In this document: positions 5,524 to 6,116 of the stretch, piece after piece | How the letters are laid out: every line of letters starts with the position of its first letter | Position numbering within the stretch: position 1 is the stretch's first letter | DNA from: JBKQWK01 sp052139595 | Lineage (GTDB): Bacteria > Actinomycetota > Thermoleophilia > UBA2241 | Reading direction: 5' to 3' | Length of the DNA: 6,116 bases | Assembly: GCA_052139595.1 (NCBI GenBank) | Contig: JBKQWK010000206.1 | Location: 1-6,116, forward strand | Notes under the pieces: model-generated | The model's database searches: none | Told to the model about the DNA's origin: nothing | What the model saw: the letters and a program-made list of their open reading frames with translations, nothing else | Program-made: the position numbers and the translations under genes

Positions 5524-6116
5524 TTACTCGTCGAGTGCATCGCGAAGGCACTGCATTTCGCGGTAACTCGTCAGTTTGGCCAGCGTCTTGGCTTCGATCT
5601 GGCGGATGCGCTCGCGGGTGAGACCAAACCGCTGACCGACCTCTTCCAAGCTGCGCGGCCGGGCGTCCTTGAGACCGAAGCGCAGCTCGATGATCGTCCG
5701 TTCGCGCGCGCTGAGGGTGGCAAGCAGAGCGCTCAGGTGCTCGTTCTGCAGAACCTCGCCAACCGCCGCGACCGGCTCCACGGCCTGCTCATCTTCGATG
5801 AAGTCGCCGAACTGGGCGTAGCCCTCGTTGCCGATCGGTGACTCGAGGCTGACCGGCTCCTGATTGATCTTCAGCAGCTGGTGCACCTTTTCCGCTGTCG
5901 TCTCCATCTCAGCGGCGATCTCTGCCGGGCTGGGTTCGTGGCCGAGTTCCTGGAGCAACTGGCGCTGCACGCGGCTGAGGCGGTGTGTGCTCTCGACCAT
6001 GTGCACCGGCAGGCGGATGGTCCGTGCCTGGTCGGCGAGCGCCCGCGTAACTGCCTGGCGGATCCACCAGGTGGCATAGGTTGAGAACTTAAAGCCGCGG
6101 CGGTAGTCGAACTTCT
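5524..6116 (-). CDS. Primary-type sigma-70 factor, C-terminal part (5' end outside window)
   Basis: This subunit directs RNA polymerase to -10/-35 promoters. The last 196 residues are visible; the frame runs off the right edge. Visible residues 2-21 (FDYRRGFKFSTYATWWIRQA) are region 2.3, which melts the -10 element. ITRA-type residues and DQARTIRLPVHM follow (regions 2.4 to 3.0). Region 3 spans about 45-85 with QLLQELGHEPSPAEIAAEM. EPVSLESPIG and GDFIEDEQ form the 3.2 linker near the active site. Region 4 starts near LSARERTIIELRFGL, and its DNA-binding helix-turn-helix (SLEEVGQRFGLTRERIRQIEAK) reads the -35 box. Region 2.3 and the RERIRQIEAK helix fit group 1 or a close group 2 sigma. The extreme C-terminus is odd: after IEAK it reads TLAKLTSYREMQCLRDALDE, where primary sigmas usually have ALxKLRHPxxxxxLRDxL. 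That leaves open a group 2 alternative sigma rather than RpoD/SigA. An internal GTG at 6006 is not the true start. Confidence 0.9.
   Translation of the reverse strand, partial: KFDYRRGFKFSTYATWWIRQAVTRALADQARTIRLPVHMVESTHRLSRVQRQLLQELGHEPSPAEIAAEMETTAEKVHQLLKINQEPVSLESPIGNEGYAQFGDFIEDEQAVEPVAAVGEVLQNEHLSALLATLSARERTIIELRFGLKDARPRSLEEVGQRFGLTRERIRQIEAKTLAKLTSYREMQCLRDALDE

Noticed and set aside
1..6116. CRISPR arrays, insertion sequences and integrase genes
   Set aside because: No regularly spaced repeats, transposase motifs or matching terminal inverted repeats were seen.

Overview
The window looks like GC-rich bacterial chromosome. The best clue to the host is the right-edge gene, the C-terminal two-thirds or so of a primary-type sigma-70 factor (SigA/RpoD family). 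Its region 3 (LLQELGHEPSPAEIAAEM, then EPVSLESPIG) reminds me of Chloroflexota and related Gram-positive-type SigA proteins. That placement is an inference from recall, not a search result.

Layout from left to right. Positions 1-1088 hold no intact gene. A minus-strand piece at about 176-355 matches the N-terminal segment of proline dehydrogenase and then loses the homology, so it reads as gene debris. A good-looking minus-strand sigma-70 promoter lies at 556-584. Nothing else in the stretch up to 1088 is convincing. Positions 1089-3911 (minus) hold the one large intact gene: a 940-residue single-chain restriction-modification enzyme of the MmeI (type IIL) kind, with nuclease, helical spacer, gamma-class adenine methyltransferase, target-recognition and C-terminal helical parts all present. 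A 330-base divergent spacer follows, with an inverted repeat. Positions 4242-4736 (plus) encode a small zinc-ribbon protein with a proline/alanine-rich linker and two C-terminal membrane segments. Positions 4772-5107 (minus) are the N-terminal stump of a second, different restriction-methylase. Its nuclease motif reads QVK where EVK is expected, and its homology ends at a 7-bp hairpin. Positions 5129-5350 (plus) hold a small orphan with an Ada-like zinc-binding motif (H-x3-C-x26-C-x2-C). Positions 5524-6116 (minus) are the sigma factor, cut by the window edge.

Taken together this is a small accessory patch beside a housekeeping sigma gene. It has one apparently working defence enzyme, the stump of another, an isolated zinc domain and debris of a metabolic gene. 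The genes do not form an operon. Strands alternate, and no partner genes of BREX, DISARM or type I systems are present. I do not see a new multi-gene system. The items most worth testing are the target specificity of the MmeI-like enzyme, the decayed second restriction gene and the orphan Ada-like protein.
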